Below the pieces are notes generated by a model, which was given only the letters and a program-made list of their open reading frames with translations, was not told the DNA's origin and ran no database searches. From Gilvimarinus japonicus (GTDB taxonomy: Bacteria > Pseudomonadota > Gammaproteobacteria > Pseudomonadales > Cellvibrionaceae), in contig NZ_AP031500.1 of assembly GCF_042847215.1 (NCBI RefSeq), forward strand, positions 2,666,001-2,730,000: a stretch of 64,000 bases of DNA. The letters are read 5' to 3'. Of the stretch, positions 35,643-44,716 are shown one piece after another. The translations under genes and the position numbers were made by a program. Every line of letters starts with the position of its first letter. Position 1 is the first letter of the stretch.

Positions 35643-36672
35643 CCATCCGGGTTGATTGGCGCATCCGTATCTCAAAGCCGATGTCCACCTGCTTCTCTTT
35701 ATTAGGTACGCCTTTAAGCACATTCAAAATCATCTGCGCCGCCTGTACCCCCATCTCATAGCGCGGCACATGGACGCTCGACAGTGACGGGTTTACAAAG
35801 GCCGAGGTCTCAAAGTCGTTAAAACCGCACAGGGCTAAATCTTTCGGGACGCTCAGGTGCATGCGCTGACTTTCAAACAACGCCCCCAGCGCCAAGTCAT
35901 CATTACAGCAAAACACTGCATCCAACTTACCACCAGAGGTGCTAAGCAAGCCGCGCAGCAGCTCGCCACCGAGGGCAATTGATGACGGTGACGGCGTGGT
36001 GGTAAAAAGCTCGCTGTGATACAAATCTTGAGTTTGCAGCGCCTCTTTAAAACCCGCCATCCGCTGCTGCACCCGGGTGTCCATGCGCGCGCCGATAAAA
36101 CCAATGCGTTGATAACCGCAGGCCATCAGTTTTTGTGCAACCTCAAAACCGGCCTGAAAATGCGAGAAGCCTATATTCATGTCCAACGGCTCCTCTAAAA
36201 TTTCCATCATCTGCACCACCGGGATCGCCGCCGAGCTGAGCATGCGCTGGCAGGCACGGGTCTGATCGCCACCGGTGACAATCATTGCCTCGGGCGACTG
36301 ACTGAGCAGTGTGCGAATCATGTTCTCTTCTTCGATGGGCGAGTAGTGGGTATCGACCAACAACACTTTATAACCACCAGCCCCGGCGACATCATAGATA
36401 CCGCGTAAAACATCGTTAAACACGACGTTAGAAAGCGACGGGATTGCCACTCCAATCACTTGCGAGCGAGCTGACGCCAGCGAGCTGGCCGACTGATTAG
36501 GTATATAGCCAAGAGTGTCAATCGCCTCGCGCACGCGGTGACATAAATCATCCGACACTTTATCGGGGTGATTTAACACGCGCGAGACGGTAATCGCACT
36601 AACACCAGCAAGCTTCGCCACATCGGCCAAAGTCGCCCGTTTTGATTTGGTATTGCGCGTGCGGCCTACCAT
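35632..36672 (-). CDS. LacI-family transcriptional repressor, GntR/IdnR-like
   Basis: 346 residues. The N-terminal lac-type helix-turn-helix (ATLADVAKLAGVSAITVSRV) is followed by the hinge NQSASSLASARSQVIGVAIP. The effector domain then has MNIGFSHFQAGFEVAQKLMA, RIGFIGARMDTRVQQRMAGF, VFCCNDDLALGALFESQRMH and ALCGFNDFETSAFVNPSLSS. Phrase by phrase this is closest to E. coli GntR, the gluconate repressor. It sits between the GH94 phosphorylase and gluconokinase genes. Two 16-bp palindromes (31428, 36731) are its probable operators; the second lies between its own start and gluconokinase, so autoregulation is expected. Effector probably gluconate or 6-phosphogluconate (inference). Confidence 0.92.
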   Translation of the reverse strand: MVGRTRNTKSKRATLADVAKLAGVSAITVSRVLNHPDKVSDDLCHRVREAIDTLGYIPNQSASSLASARSQVIGVAIPSLSNVVFNDVLRGIYDVAGAGGYKVLLVDTHYSPIEEENMIRTLLSQSPEAMIVTGGDQTRACQRMLSSAAIPVVQMMEILEEPLDMNIGFSHFQAGFEVAQKLMACGYQRIGFIGARMDTRVQQRMAGFKEALQTQDLYHSELFTTTPSPSSIALGGELLRGLLSTSGGKLDAVFCCNDDLALGALFESQRMHLSVPKDLALCGFNDFETSAFVNPSLSSVHVPRYEMGVQAAQMILNVLKGVPNKEKQVDIGFEIRMRQSTRMASA

Positions 36673-36730
36673 AACACTGTCCTAATAAAAATTTACATTC
36701 GCTCGATCGCGCATGGTAGCACAGTGGTAG

Positions 36731-36746
36731 ATGTTTGCGCTATCAT
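36731..36746. promoter_or_regulatory. LacI/GntR-type operator in the regulator-gluconokinase intergenic region
   Basis: ATGTTTGCGCTATCAT; the right half GCTATCAT is the reverse complement of the left half of the site at 31428 (ATGATAGC). An extra half-site ATGGTAGC occurs at 36713-36720. It could control both divergent genes. Confidence 0.62.
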
Positions 36747-36805
36747 AAGCATTGTCAAGCCACCCCCTTATTCGACGCCTAAGACCGAGCTAAGTGAGAA
36801 CGCTA

Positions 36806-37357
36806 ATGCCATACACGGAGCAACCCGTTTTAGTCATCGTTATGGGGGTCTCCGGTACCGGTAAATCCTGTGTCGCCAAAGCGCTCGCGCAACATTACGG
36901 GTACCGCTACATCGATGCTGATGACTTTCACAGCGATGAGGCTAAGGCATTAATGGCCAAAGGAACGCCCCTTACTGACGCATTACGCGCCCCCTGGGTG
37001 CACAACATTGGTGCCTATTTACGTGAATGCGCCGCCGCCAAGGTAAGTTGTACGCTGGCGTTTTCAGGTTTGCGTAGTGATCACCGCCAGCAATTACGCC
37101 AACTGCCCTTTCGCCGAGTGTTTATCTACCTTGCGGGCAAAAAATCCACCATTGCCGAGCGTATGAATCGTCGGCAAGACCATTTTATGCCCTCCAGCCT
37201 ACTCGATAGCCAACTAGCTAGTATGCAATCACCCACGGCCGAGCCCGAGGTCAGCAAAATCTCTATCGAGCCGCCGCTCGAGGAGGTCATCGCCAACTGC
37301 ATCGAGAAAATCGACGACCGAATAGCTCAGAGGCCTCAACCACTGGACGCTCACTGA
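36806..37357 (+). CDS. gntK: Gluconokinase (GntK type)
   Basis: About 183 residues. The Walker A loop is GVSGTGKS, preceded by VLVIVMG; then YRYIDADDFHSDEAKALMAKG, TDALRAPWV, CTLAFSGLRSDHRQQLR, and FMPSSLLDSQLASMQSP, the GntK substrate and lid motifs. It phosphorylates gluconate to 6-phosphogluconate with ATP, feeding the Entner-Doudoroff or pentose-phosphate route. The ATG at 36806 is chosen; a GTG four codons upstream (36794) is possible. It completes the sequence uptake, phosphorolysis, gluconate activation with the genes at 31568 and 33275. Confidence 0.93.
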   Translation: MPYTEQPVLVIVMGVSGTGKSCVAKALAQHYGYRYIDADDFHSDEAKALMAKGTPLTDALRAPWVHNIGAYLRECAAAKVSCTLAFSGLRSDHRQQLRQLPFRRVFIYLAGKKSTIAERMNRRQDHFMPSSLLDSQLASMQSPTAEPEVSKISIEPPLEEVIANCIEKIDDRIAQRPQPLDAH

Positions 37358-37415
37358 CAGCGGCATATTACTTGCGTTACATTAGGCCTGCTCACACTGC
37401 AAAAGGCCCGCAGCA

Positions 37416-39167
37416 ATGACAACCGATTTTCTCTCCCTTGATGAACTGCACTGCAAAGTACACGCACTGCTCGAAACCCTCTACCCCAACCGGGATACCG
37501 ACGAGCTTACCAAAGCTTGTCTGGACGCTATTGGTCCGCGACAAAATAAAGACGTGGTGGCCCCCGAGCGGCTCTGGTCCGAAAAAGACAGCCTTTTGAT
37601 TACCTATGGCAACTCGGTTCGTGAAGCGGGCCATAAACCGCTCGACACCCTGCAAAACTTTTTACACGACAACCTCCAGAATGTGTTTAGCGCCGTACAT
37701 GTACTGCCGTTCTTTCCGCACTCGTCGGACGATGGCTTTGCCGTTATCGACTACACCCAGGTCGACCCGGAGCTGGGTGACTGGGACGATATCAATGCAC
37801 TGTCCCACGACTTCAAACTGATGGCCGATTTGGTGATTAATCACGTTTCCAGCCAGAGCCTGTGGTTTCGCAATTATCAGTACGGTAAAGACCCAGGCCG
37901 GGGCTACTTTGTCGAGGCCGACCCCAACTACGACTTAAGCAACGTAGTACGCCCACGTACCAGCCCGCTGCTGCGCAAAACAGAAACCGCCGAAGGCATT
38001 AAACATGTGTGGTGTACTTTTAGTCACGACCAAGTTGATGTGGACTTTCGCAACGAGCAAGTGCTACTGGAGTATCTACGTATTATCGGCCGCTATTTAG
38101 ACGAGGGGGCGCAGTGGATTCGGCTGGATGCCGTTGCTTTTTTATGGAAGGAGCTGGGCACCAACTGTATTCACTTGCCGCAAACCCACGATGTCGTAAA
38201 ACTGGTACGCCTGCTCACCGAGTACAAAAACGCGCACGCGCTGCTCATTAGCGAAACCAACGTACCCAATCGTGAAAACCTCACCTACTTTGGCAACAGC
38301 AACGAAGCCCACATCATTTATAATTTTAGTTTGCCGCCACTGGTTATTCACGCGCTGCTCGCGGGCGATTGCAGCTACTTAAAAAGCTGGATGATGAGCA
38401 TGCCCCCCTCACCCGTGGGCTGCACTTATTTAAACTTTACCGCCAGCCACGACGGTATCGGCCTGCGACCCGCCGAGGGGTTACTCAGTGATGGCGAGCT
38501 GCAACAAATGCTAGGCACGCTAGAATCGTTTGGCGGTCGCATATCAACCCGAACCGACGCCGAGGGCAACGAGAAACCCTACGAGGCCAACATCGCCCTG
38601 TTTGATGCCTTTAAAGGCACGTATAACGGCACCGACAAATGGCAAGTCGAACGGCTTATTTGCTCGCAAACTATCATGCTTGCCGTTGAAGGGATTCCCG
38701 CGTTTTATATTCATACGCTGTTTGCCACACCCAATGACGAAGACAAACTCGAAGCCACCGGCCACAACCGTTCAATCAATCGACGCAACTGGAGTTTAAG
38801 CGATTTACAGGCGCGTATTGATGAACCCGGCGGCCCAGGCCAGCGAGTTTTTGATGAACTGAGACGGCTTATCCGGCTGCGTTCACATCAACCGGCATTT
38901 CATCCCAATGCCACACAATTTACGCTGCACATACGCCCTGAGATTTTTGCCTTTTGGCGGCAGAGCATGCGCCGTACACAAAGTATTTTTTGTATCTACA
39001 ACCTAAGCGACCAACCGCAAGAGGTGAGCCTTTCGGATTTAAACCTAATCAGTACCGAGACCTGGTTCGATTTAATCAGTGATCAACCGATCACTGACCT
39101 ATACGGAAAAATCACGCTCAGCCCTTATCAAGCGCTGTGGCTGACCAACTACAACGAGCCCTTATAG
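37416..39167 (+). CDS. GH13 subfamily 18 sugar phosphorylase, probable glucosylglycerate phosphorylase
   Basis: 583 residues, cytosolic (beta/alpha)8 enzyme. Landmarks: VHVLPFFPHSSDDGFAVIDY near the N-terminus, DLVINHVS, nucleophile Asp238 in WIRLDAVAFLWKELG, acid/base Glu280 in LISETNVPNRENL, and NFTASHDGIGLRP. Sucrose phosphorylases, glucosylglycerol phosphorylases and glucosylglycerate phosphorylases share this subfamily. The choice here rests on neighbours: glucosyl-3-phosphoglycerate synthase, a matching phosphatase and glycerate kinase at 41489-44576. Reaction would be glucosylglycerate + Pi to glucose-1-phosphate + glycerate. A 58-base gap after gntK suggests shared transcription with it. 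Specificity is inference. Confidence 0.83.
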   Translation: MTTDFLSLDELHCKVHALLETLYPNRDTDELTKACLDAIGPRQNKDVVAPERLWSEKDSLLITYGNSVREAGHKPLDTLQNFLHDNLQNVFSAVHVLPFFPHSSDDGFAVIDYTQVDPELGDWDDINALSHDFKLMADLVINHVSSQSLWFRNYQYGKDPGRGYFVEADPNYDLSNVVRPRTSPLLRKTETAEGIKHVWCTFSHDQVDVDFRNEQVLLEYLRIIGRYLDEGAQWIRLDAVAFLWKELGTNCIHLPQTHDVVKLVRLLTEYKNAHALLISETNVPNRENLTYFGNSNEAHIIYNFSLPPLVIHALLAGDCSYLKSWMMSMPPSPVGCTYLNFTASHDGIGLRPAEGLLSDGELQQMLGTLESFGGRISTRTDAEGNEKPYEANIALFDAFKGTYNGTDKWQVERLICSQTIMLAVEGIPAFYIHTLFATPNDEDKLEATGHNRSINRRNWSLSDLQARIDEPGGPGQRVFDELRRLIRLRSHQPAFHPNATQFTLHIRPEIFAFWRQSMRRTQSIFCIYNLSDQPQEVSLSDLNLISTETWFDLISDQPITDLYGKITLSPYQALWLTNYNEPL

Positions 39168-39325
39168 ACCACCCGTCAATACTCACCCCAACCTGAGCTT
39201 AAACCATAACCGTCGTGGATTGAGCTCGGCGCCTCTTTACTTGCATTTTAACGTCAGCTTGGTAAAAATACATCCAATAGCAGTCTCTGCTAGTTTAGAT
39301 GATAATAACGAAACAAGGATGATGT

Positions 39326-41314
39326 ATGCCCATACACTCAAGAGCCCTGTCGCTCCTGTTTATTAGCACGATTGCCGCACTGTCATTCACGTTAAGCGCA
39401 TACAGTGCAGCCGCCAGCCTTAGCGTTGAGAATTTCGCGCAATTACCTGATGCCGATGGGTTAACGCTAACACCTGATGGCCAGAAGGTTGCCGCTTTAG
39501 TCCGCGTAGATGCAAAAGATCAAAAAGGCATTGCGGTTCAGGTAACCAACCTCAACACTCAAAAGAAGAAATTTCACCTCTTTACGGATAACAGCAAATA
39601 TTTTATTTCCAGAGTCCAATGGAAAGACAGTAATACTCTATTAGTGCACACCTTCTACCCCTCCCGCCGAGATACCTGGACCGGCTGGGGGCAAGTGCGT
39701 GGCGACACCCGGGAAACACGACTGCTTATTATTAATACCGAGAGCGGCGACGTCACCCGTCCGTTTAAGCACACATTCCTCGACGACTTTCGGGTTTTAC
39801 CCGTATCTCAAGACCAGATCGTCGACCTCTTACCCGATGACCCGGATCACCTATTGATGGCAATGCCCGGTTTTTCTGGCGGCCCCTATAACGTGGTTTA
39901 TAAAGTCAACATCCGCAATCAACGCGTCACCGCCGTACAAAACTCAGAGCCTAGTATTATGGGCTGGGGGACCGACCTGCAACACCGAGTGCGTGTTGGC
40001 CTACGCTTTAACGACGGCGTTGTTAGCAGCCAAATTTACGACTTAAACACCAAACAATGGCGTGAACTTTGGCCGTACACGCCCTTCTCTAAAGCACAAA
40101 CCTCTGTTATCGGCTTTGCTAAAAACCCTGATATTGTTTACCTACGCGCCGCTTACAAAGACCGCCTTGCGATTTTTAAAACCAACTTAACAGACCCAAA
40201 ACTTGAAAAAACGCTGGTTTACGCGGACCCTACCTACGATGTCATGGGCTCGCTGATTTACGACCCGAACACCGCCGACGTTATTGGTGTTAACTCCGCC
40301 TCTCATCAGGGCTCTGTGTACTTCTCAGATAAACTGAGTGCACTGCAAAACAGCATCAATAAGCTAATGCCCGACACACAGAACTTTATTTACGATCTGA
40401 CAGACGACAAAAACCGCTACTTGCTCTATACCACCGGCGCCAAAGAATCAGGGACTTACTATTTAGGTCAGCGCAACCCGGCTAAACTAACGGCGCTAGA
40501 ATACCGTTACCGCAACTTACCGCCAGAAGTCTTGAGCAGCACGAGAGATTACCACTACAGTGCCCGCGACGGCTTGAGCATTGAAGCCTGGCTGACTCTA
40601 CCCAAGGGCAAAAAAGCCAAAAAACTTCCAACCATCCTATTTCCCCATGGCGGGCCGCAGGCTAGGGACAGTGCCGCATTCGATTACTGGGCCCAATTTT
40701 TTGCCAATCAAGGCTACGCTGTTTTACAAATGAACTTTCGTGGCTCCGTTGGCGAAGGTTTTAGCCACCGCAATGCAGGGTTAAAAAAGTGGGGCCAAGA
40801 GATGCAAGACGACATCCAGGACGGCGCCTTACAATTGATTAAAGATGGCATTACCGACCCCGATAAAATTTGCCTCGCAGGTGCCAGCTATGGCGGCTAC
40901 GCGGCGTTAATGGGCACGGTTAAGACACCGGATTTTTACCAATGCGCGATCAGCTTTGCCGGGGTCAGCGATGTTTTTGAGTGGGTTCGGGGTAACCGCG
41001 ACTTTCGCTCAGCGCACAACATTGTCGATGAACAGATCGGTGAGCTTGGCGAGCAGTTAAAAGATGTATCACCCGTCAATCACGCCGAGAAAATCAAAGT
41101 CCCGATACTGTTAATACACGGCGACTCCGATCGACAAGTGCCCCCAGAACACAGCGAACGCATGTACGATGCTCTGCAGACATTAGACAAACCGGTAGAC
41201 TACATCGTATTAGAGAATGAAGGTCACTTTCTTGCAAATGAAGACAGCCGGGTAACAACCTTTAACACCATAAGTCGCTTTCTCAACAAACACCTGCCCA
41301 TCAACGCGCAATGA
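39326..41314 (+). CDS. Secreted S9-family (prolyl oligopeptidase-type) serine peptidase
   Basis: 662 residues with an N-terminal signal peptide (LSLLFISTIAALSFTLSAYSAAA). An irregular beta-propeller (~30-400) is followed by an alpha/beta-hydrolase domain: FPHGGPQARDSAAFDYWAQF and NFRGSVGEGF (oxyanion region). Nucleophile Ser521 is in GASYGGYAALMG, Asp602 in HGDSDRQVPP and His634 in NEGHFL. This layout is that of acylaminoacyl/dipeptidyl peptidases of subfamily S9C, acting on oligopeptides in the periplasm. It sits between the glucosylglycerate genes on its own and has no evident functional link to them. Confidence 0.92.
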   Translation: MPIHSRALSLLFISTIAALSFTLSAYSAAASLSVENFAQLPDADGLTLTPDGQKVAALVRVDAKDQKGIAVQVTNLNTQKKKFHLFTDNSKYFISRVQWKDSNTLLVHTFYPSRRDTWTGWGQVRGDTRETRLLIINTESGDVTRPFKHTFLDDFRVLPVSQDQIVDLLPDDPDHLLMAMPGFSGGPYNVVYKVNIRNQRVTAVQNSEPSIMGWGTDLQHRVRVGLRFNDGVVSSQIYDLNTKQWRELWPYTPFSKAQTSVIGFAKNPDIVYLRAAYKDRLAIFKTNLTDPKLEKTLVYADPTYDVMGSLIYDPNTADVIGVNSASHQGSVYFSDKLSALQNSINKLMPDTQNFIYDLTDDKNRYLLYTTGAKESGTYYLGQRNPAKLTALEYRYRNLPPEVLSSTRDYHYSARDGLSIEAWLTLPKGKKAKKLPTILFPHGGPQARDSAAFDYWAQFFANQGYAVLQMNFRGSVGEGFSHRNAGLKKWGQEMQDDIQDGALQLIKDGITDPDKICLAGASYGGYAALMGTVKTPDFYQCAISFAGVSDVFEWVRGNRDFRSAHNIVDEQIGELGEQLKDVSPVNHAEKIKVPILLIHGDSDRQVPPEHSERMYDALQTLDKPVDYIVLENEGHFLANEDSRVTTFNTISRFLNKHLPINAQ

Positions 41315-41317
41315 TAC

Positions 41318-41348
41318 GTAAGGAGAGTGACGAGTTCACTCTCCTTAC
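41318..41348. terminator. Perfect 12-bp stem-loop just after the S9 peptidase stop
   Basis: Arms GTAAGGAGAGTG (41318-41329) and CACTCTCCTTAC (41337-41348) with a 7-base loop, three bases after the TGA. No T-run follows. It may cap the mRNA 3' end or serve as a terminator with Rho. It is unusual in being perfectly paired and purine/pyrimidine-biased. Confidence 0.5.
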
Positions 41349-41488
41349 CTAGTTAAAGAGTGCACCTTAAAAGCCTCAGTTTTCATTATCGCCGGCATTA
41401 CGCCCATTAGACATGGCTCTAAAACCCACTAGTCCCCAATCTAGCTCAAAGCGATTACACCTAAATCTGACTAGCACAGCATCACGCC

Positions 41489-42706
41489 TTAAATGTCATC
41501 TTCATCGGCCTCTACAGCACTCAGTAACCGTTGATATACATCCGGCACCGCACTTAACACCCGCGACCAATTCGCCATAAAAGGTTTTTCGGTCGGGTCA
41601 TTTAAAAACTGTTCACCGGCGCGCATGATGCACTGGGTAAACTGCTCTACGGTTTCCTCTTCTTTGTTGCGATCGAGCGTCATGCCGTTAATCACGGCAT
41701 CGTTATGATAGCGATCAATCAAGTCTAATGCTAAGCGATAATAGCTTGCTTTAAGTGTGCGAAACACTTCGGGCGTAAACACCTCACCTTTAATAGCAAG
41801 TTTTCGGAAAAACGACTTGGAAATATCGGTACTCATTTTTGACAGGCCAGCATCTAAATCATCCGCCGACAAATCCTGATGCTTATGGTCGTATGCATCG
41901 GCAATATCTACCTGACACACCCGCTCATCGGAGTAGCGGCGGTTTACCTCAGACAATACGCCAATCTCTAGCCCCCAATCGCTAGGAATACGAATACTAC
42001 TGACCACATCCATGCTCATCGAGAACTCACCGGCCAAGGCATAGCGGAAGCTGTCGATAAAGTCTAAATAATCATTATGACCACACACTTTTTGCAGCGC
42101 GCGCACTAATGGTGAAACAAGCAAGCGGCTGACACGACCGTTTAACTTTCCGCCCGCAGCGCGGTAGTAGTAGCCTTTACAGAACATGTAATTAAAGGTG
42201 GGGTGGGCAATGGGGTAAAAAAGTTTGGCGACGATATCGCGCTTGTAAGTGACGATATCACAATCGTGTAATGCCACAGCCCGGGCGCGGCCTTTAGCCA
42301 GCGCATAACCCAAGCAGTACCAAACGTTGCGGCCTTTGCCCAATTGTTGCGGCGCGAGCCCTACTTCATCCAACACTTTGTCGACGGCTTTTAAACGCGG
42401 GCCATCGTTCCACAAAATTGAGTGCTTTTGTGGCAAGCGGGCAAAGAATTTTTTGGCTTTTTTGTACTGCTCCTCATCGGCGCGATCGAGGCCGATAATA
42501 ATTTCATCTAAAAATGGCACTTTGGACAACTCGTCGACGATGTTTTCCATCGCAGGGCCTTCTAGCTCAGAGTACAAGCAAGGCAACACCAAGCACATGG
42601 GTTTTTGCTTACTCCACTCCAGCAACTCGGCCTCTAACTCTTCAATGGGGCGGTCACCTAAATTGTGCAGTGTTCCGATACGGCCATTCTGAAAAAAATC
42701 GCTCAT
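41489..42706 (-). CDS. gpgS: Glucosyl-3-phosphoglycerate synthase (GT81-like)
   Basis: 405 residues, cytosolic GT-A glycosyltransferase. It has VLPCLYSELEGPAMENIVDE, EIIIGLDRADEEQYKKAKKF, GKGRNVWYCLGYALAKGRAR and the metal/nucleotide motif LHDCDIVTY, then FNYMFCKGYYYR, SRLLVSPLV, EFSMSMDVVSSIRIPSDWGL. This is the pattern of GpgS, which transfers glucose from an NDP-glucose to D-3-phosphoglycerate. The product is dephosphorylated to glucosylglycerate, a compatible solute for salt stress and nitrogen limitation. The ATG shares a base with the stop of the upstream phosphatase gene (TAATG). Mannosyl-transferring relatives exist, so the sugar is not certain. Confidence 0.87.
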   Translation of the reverse strand: MSDFFQNGRIGTLHNLGDRPIEELEAELLEWSKQKPMCLVLPCLYSELEGPAMENIVDELSKVPFLDEIIIGLDRADEEQYKKAKKFFARLPQKHSILWNDGPRLKAVDKVLDEVGLAPQQLGKGRNVWYCLGYALAKGRARAVALHDCDIVTYKRDIVAKLFYPIAHPTFNYMFCKGYYYRAAGGKLNGRVSRLLVSPLVRALQKVCGHNDYLDFIDSFRYALAGEFSMSMDVVSSIRIPSDWGLEIGVLSEVNRRYSDERVCQVDIADAYDHKHQDLSADDLDAGLSKMSTDISKSFFRKLAIKGEVFTPEVFRTLKASYYRLALDLIDRYHNDAVINGMTLDRNKEEETVEQFTQCIMRAGEQFLNDPTEKPFMANWSRVLSAVPDVYQRLLSAVEADEDDI

Positions 42707-43569
42707 TACGCTTCCTCGCCATTGCGCAGCGCTTGCAACGCTGCTTCAACACCGGCGCGCCAACCTCTCGCGCCCTCTTGTGGTGCACGAATCTCATTTA
42801 AGAGCTCATCATCGTGCATATAGGTTCCATCTTTGTGCGGCATTACCACTGCCTGATCCACCTCTTTGAGCATTACCAGGTCATTAGGGCTATCACCCAA
42901 GGCAATGCTCTTTACTTTCGCCCCATAATGGGACTCATAGGTGTTCAGCAAATAGCGTACCGCATCGGATTTATCGCAATGGGCCATTACGTGATAAAAA
43001 CGACCACCTTTAACCACCCGTAAATTGTGCTTGCTCAGTTGTTGGGCAAACTCAATTAACGCCGACTCTTTGTCGTGCCACAGCAAAGGCTCTGTCGCTA
43101 AACGCTGCATCGCTTGGGCGGCCGCCGCCTCGCTTAAGCCGGTGCAGTCGACGACGTTAGCCACGCTCATATCGGCAAAGCCGGTAAAGTCATAATGTCG
43201 CTTTAACTCAGCTAACAACGTCAGTATTTGTGGCCGCTTGGCGCCTTGCACAAACTGCCATGCGCCATCGCTAAAGGTAAACGAATCAGTCGCGATGCCA
43301 AAAGACTTTACCCATGCCTCGGGCATAACAATAAGACTGCCGTTTTCACACACGTAGGGATCGGTAATTACAAGCTCAGCGCACAATTGCGCCATCTCAG
43401 CACGGGTTTTACTGGACACTAAAATAAGCGGCGTACCATTTGCGCGAAGTTCGTCAATGGCCGGCATGGCTGCTTTATAGGAGTAATCATCGTGATTTAG
43501 TAAGGTGCCATCTAGGTCGGTAAAAACAACCGTATGATAGGCGCGGGAATGGCTATCGGTTGATATCAA
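42706..43569 (-). CDS. HAD-family glucosyl-/mannosyl-3-phosphoglycerate phosphatase
   Basis: 287 residues. HAD motif I is FTDLDGTLLNHDDYSY (nucleophile first Asp), motif II ILVSSKTRAEM, the Cof/MPGP-type cap ~85-190, and motifs III/IV KVKSIALGDSPNDLVMLKEV. It removes phosphate from the GpgS product. Gene order phosphatase then synthase with a 1-base overlap indicates a dedicated pair. Family members act on both glucosyl and mannosyl substrates. Its own start follows the glycerate-kinase gene by 38 bases on the same strand. Confidence 0.9.
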   Translation of the reverse strand: MISTDSHSRAYHTVVFTDLDGTLLNHDDYSYKAAMPAIDELRANGTPLILVSSKTRAEMAQLCAELVITDPYVCENGSLIVMPEAWVKSFGIATDSFTFSDGAWQFVQGAKRPQILTLLAELKRHYDFTGFADMSVANVVDCTGLSEAAAAQAMQRLATEPLLWHDKESALIEFAQQLSKHNLRVVKGGRFYHVMAHCDKSDAVRYLLNTYESHYGAKVKSIALGDSPNDLVMLKEVDQAVVMPHKDGTYMHDDELLNEIRAPQEGARGWRAGVEAALQALRNGEEA

Positions 43570-43607
43570 GGTAATCTCCCATAGTACAAAATAGCGAGCA
43601 ATATAGA

Positions 43608-44576
43608 TCAGCCAGTCAGGTGGCAGTCGATCTTGGCGATACTGTGATCACGCTCGAGTTGTAATAATATATCCGAGCGCGCAGGCATTTCTTGCAACAT
43701 CCAACGAGTTAAACGCTCGTAATGCGCGATAAAACGCTCGATCTGACCGCTGCTCATCACTCGCGAATGTGACAGCTCTTCTGGCGTTAGCGTATCCCGT
43801 AACTTTTGCTCTTGCAGTTGACGCCATTGCAATACCTGATCAAACGATGGTGCTTTTAGCATCACCAGAAGGTTAAGCTTATCGAACAACTGCTGATACT
43901 CACGCAAACGCTGATTGACGAATTCTCGCCAATGCCCGTCGGCATCCTCATTAACTTCTAGCGAGTTCACAGGCTGCGTTAAATCACTGGCGCGCTGCGC
44001 GCGAGCCCCCACACACCACCCCTCAAAAATAATCACTTGCGGTCGCCCGATCACAATATCCCACTGTTCCGGTGGGCGGCGATCGTCCGTCGCTTTGTTA
44101 AAGCGCGGGATCATCGTTTGGGTGCCCGGCTGGGCGCCAGCGAGTTGCGCAAACACATCTAACGCTAAGGGTAAATCATGGGTGCCGGGTACGCCGCGCG
44201 TGGCCAATAGCGGGTGCACTTGTTCAGCCAACTGCTGGCGGCTGGCGAGGGATAAATATAAATCGTCAATCGAGATTTGGCAGACGGTTAAATCGAATTG
44301 CTGCTGTAGCAAGTGTTGCAGTATGTAAGCGGCGGTCGATTTGCCCGTCCCTTGCGCGCCGTTAATGCCGACAATAACCGGCGCGTAAGGGCTGGCCTCG
44401 ACTTTGCTCGCACAATAGCCAGTCAGCGGTGTATAAGTACGCGTTAGCTGCTCGGCCACGGCCTTTGACAAGCGCAGCTCGCGCTCCAGCAAACCCGCAA
44501 CCGGTTCGTGACCGCGGGGAGCCCGGCCTAGCTCGGTAAAATAATCGGGCCACAGTGAATCTGGACTAACGGACAT
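43608..44576 (-). CDS. D-glycerate 3-kinase-type P-loop kinase
   Basis: 322 residues. The P-loop is GINGAQGTGKST, with CQISIDDLYLSL, TRGVPGTHDLPLALDVF, IPRFNKATDDRRPPEQW and VIIFEGWCVGARAQ. These match plant GLYK / yeast YGR205W-type kinases of the PRK superfamily. It makes 3-phosphoglycerate from glycerate with ATP. Placed first in the operon with the phosphatase and GpgS, it would recycle the glycerate released by the GH13_18 phosphorylase back to the GpgS acceptor. Confidence 0.88.
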   Translation of the reverse strand: MSVSPDSLWPDYFTELGRAPRGHEPVAGLLERELRLSKAVAEQLTRTYTPLTGYCASKVEASPYAPVIVGINGAQGTGKSTAAYILQHLLQQQFDLTVCQISIDDLYLSLASRQQLAEQVHPLLATRGVPGTHDLPLALDVFAQLAGAQPGTQTMIPRFNKATDDRRPPEQWDIVIGRPQVIIFEGWCVGARAQRASDLTQPVNSLEVNEDADGHWREFVNQRLREYQQLFDKLNLLVMLKAPSFDQVLQWRQLQEQKLRDTLTPEELSHSRVMSSGQIERFIAHYERLTRWMLQEMPARSDILLQLERDHSIAKIDCHLTG

Positions 44577-44716
44577 GGCAGTCCCCTTTTATGTTGTCGT
44601 CACCACCCTTAGTACAAAGCACAAAGCTTGCCAAATAACCTAGACAAAAGTTATGACGCAAAAATGACGAACAACGAGGGGAGCTAACACCAAAGACAAA
44701 ACGTTTGCATAGAGCG

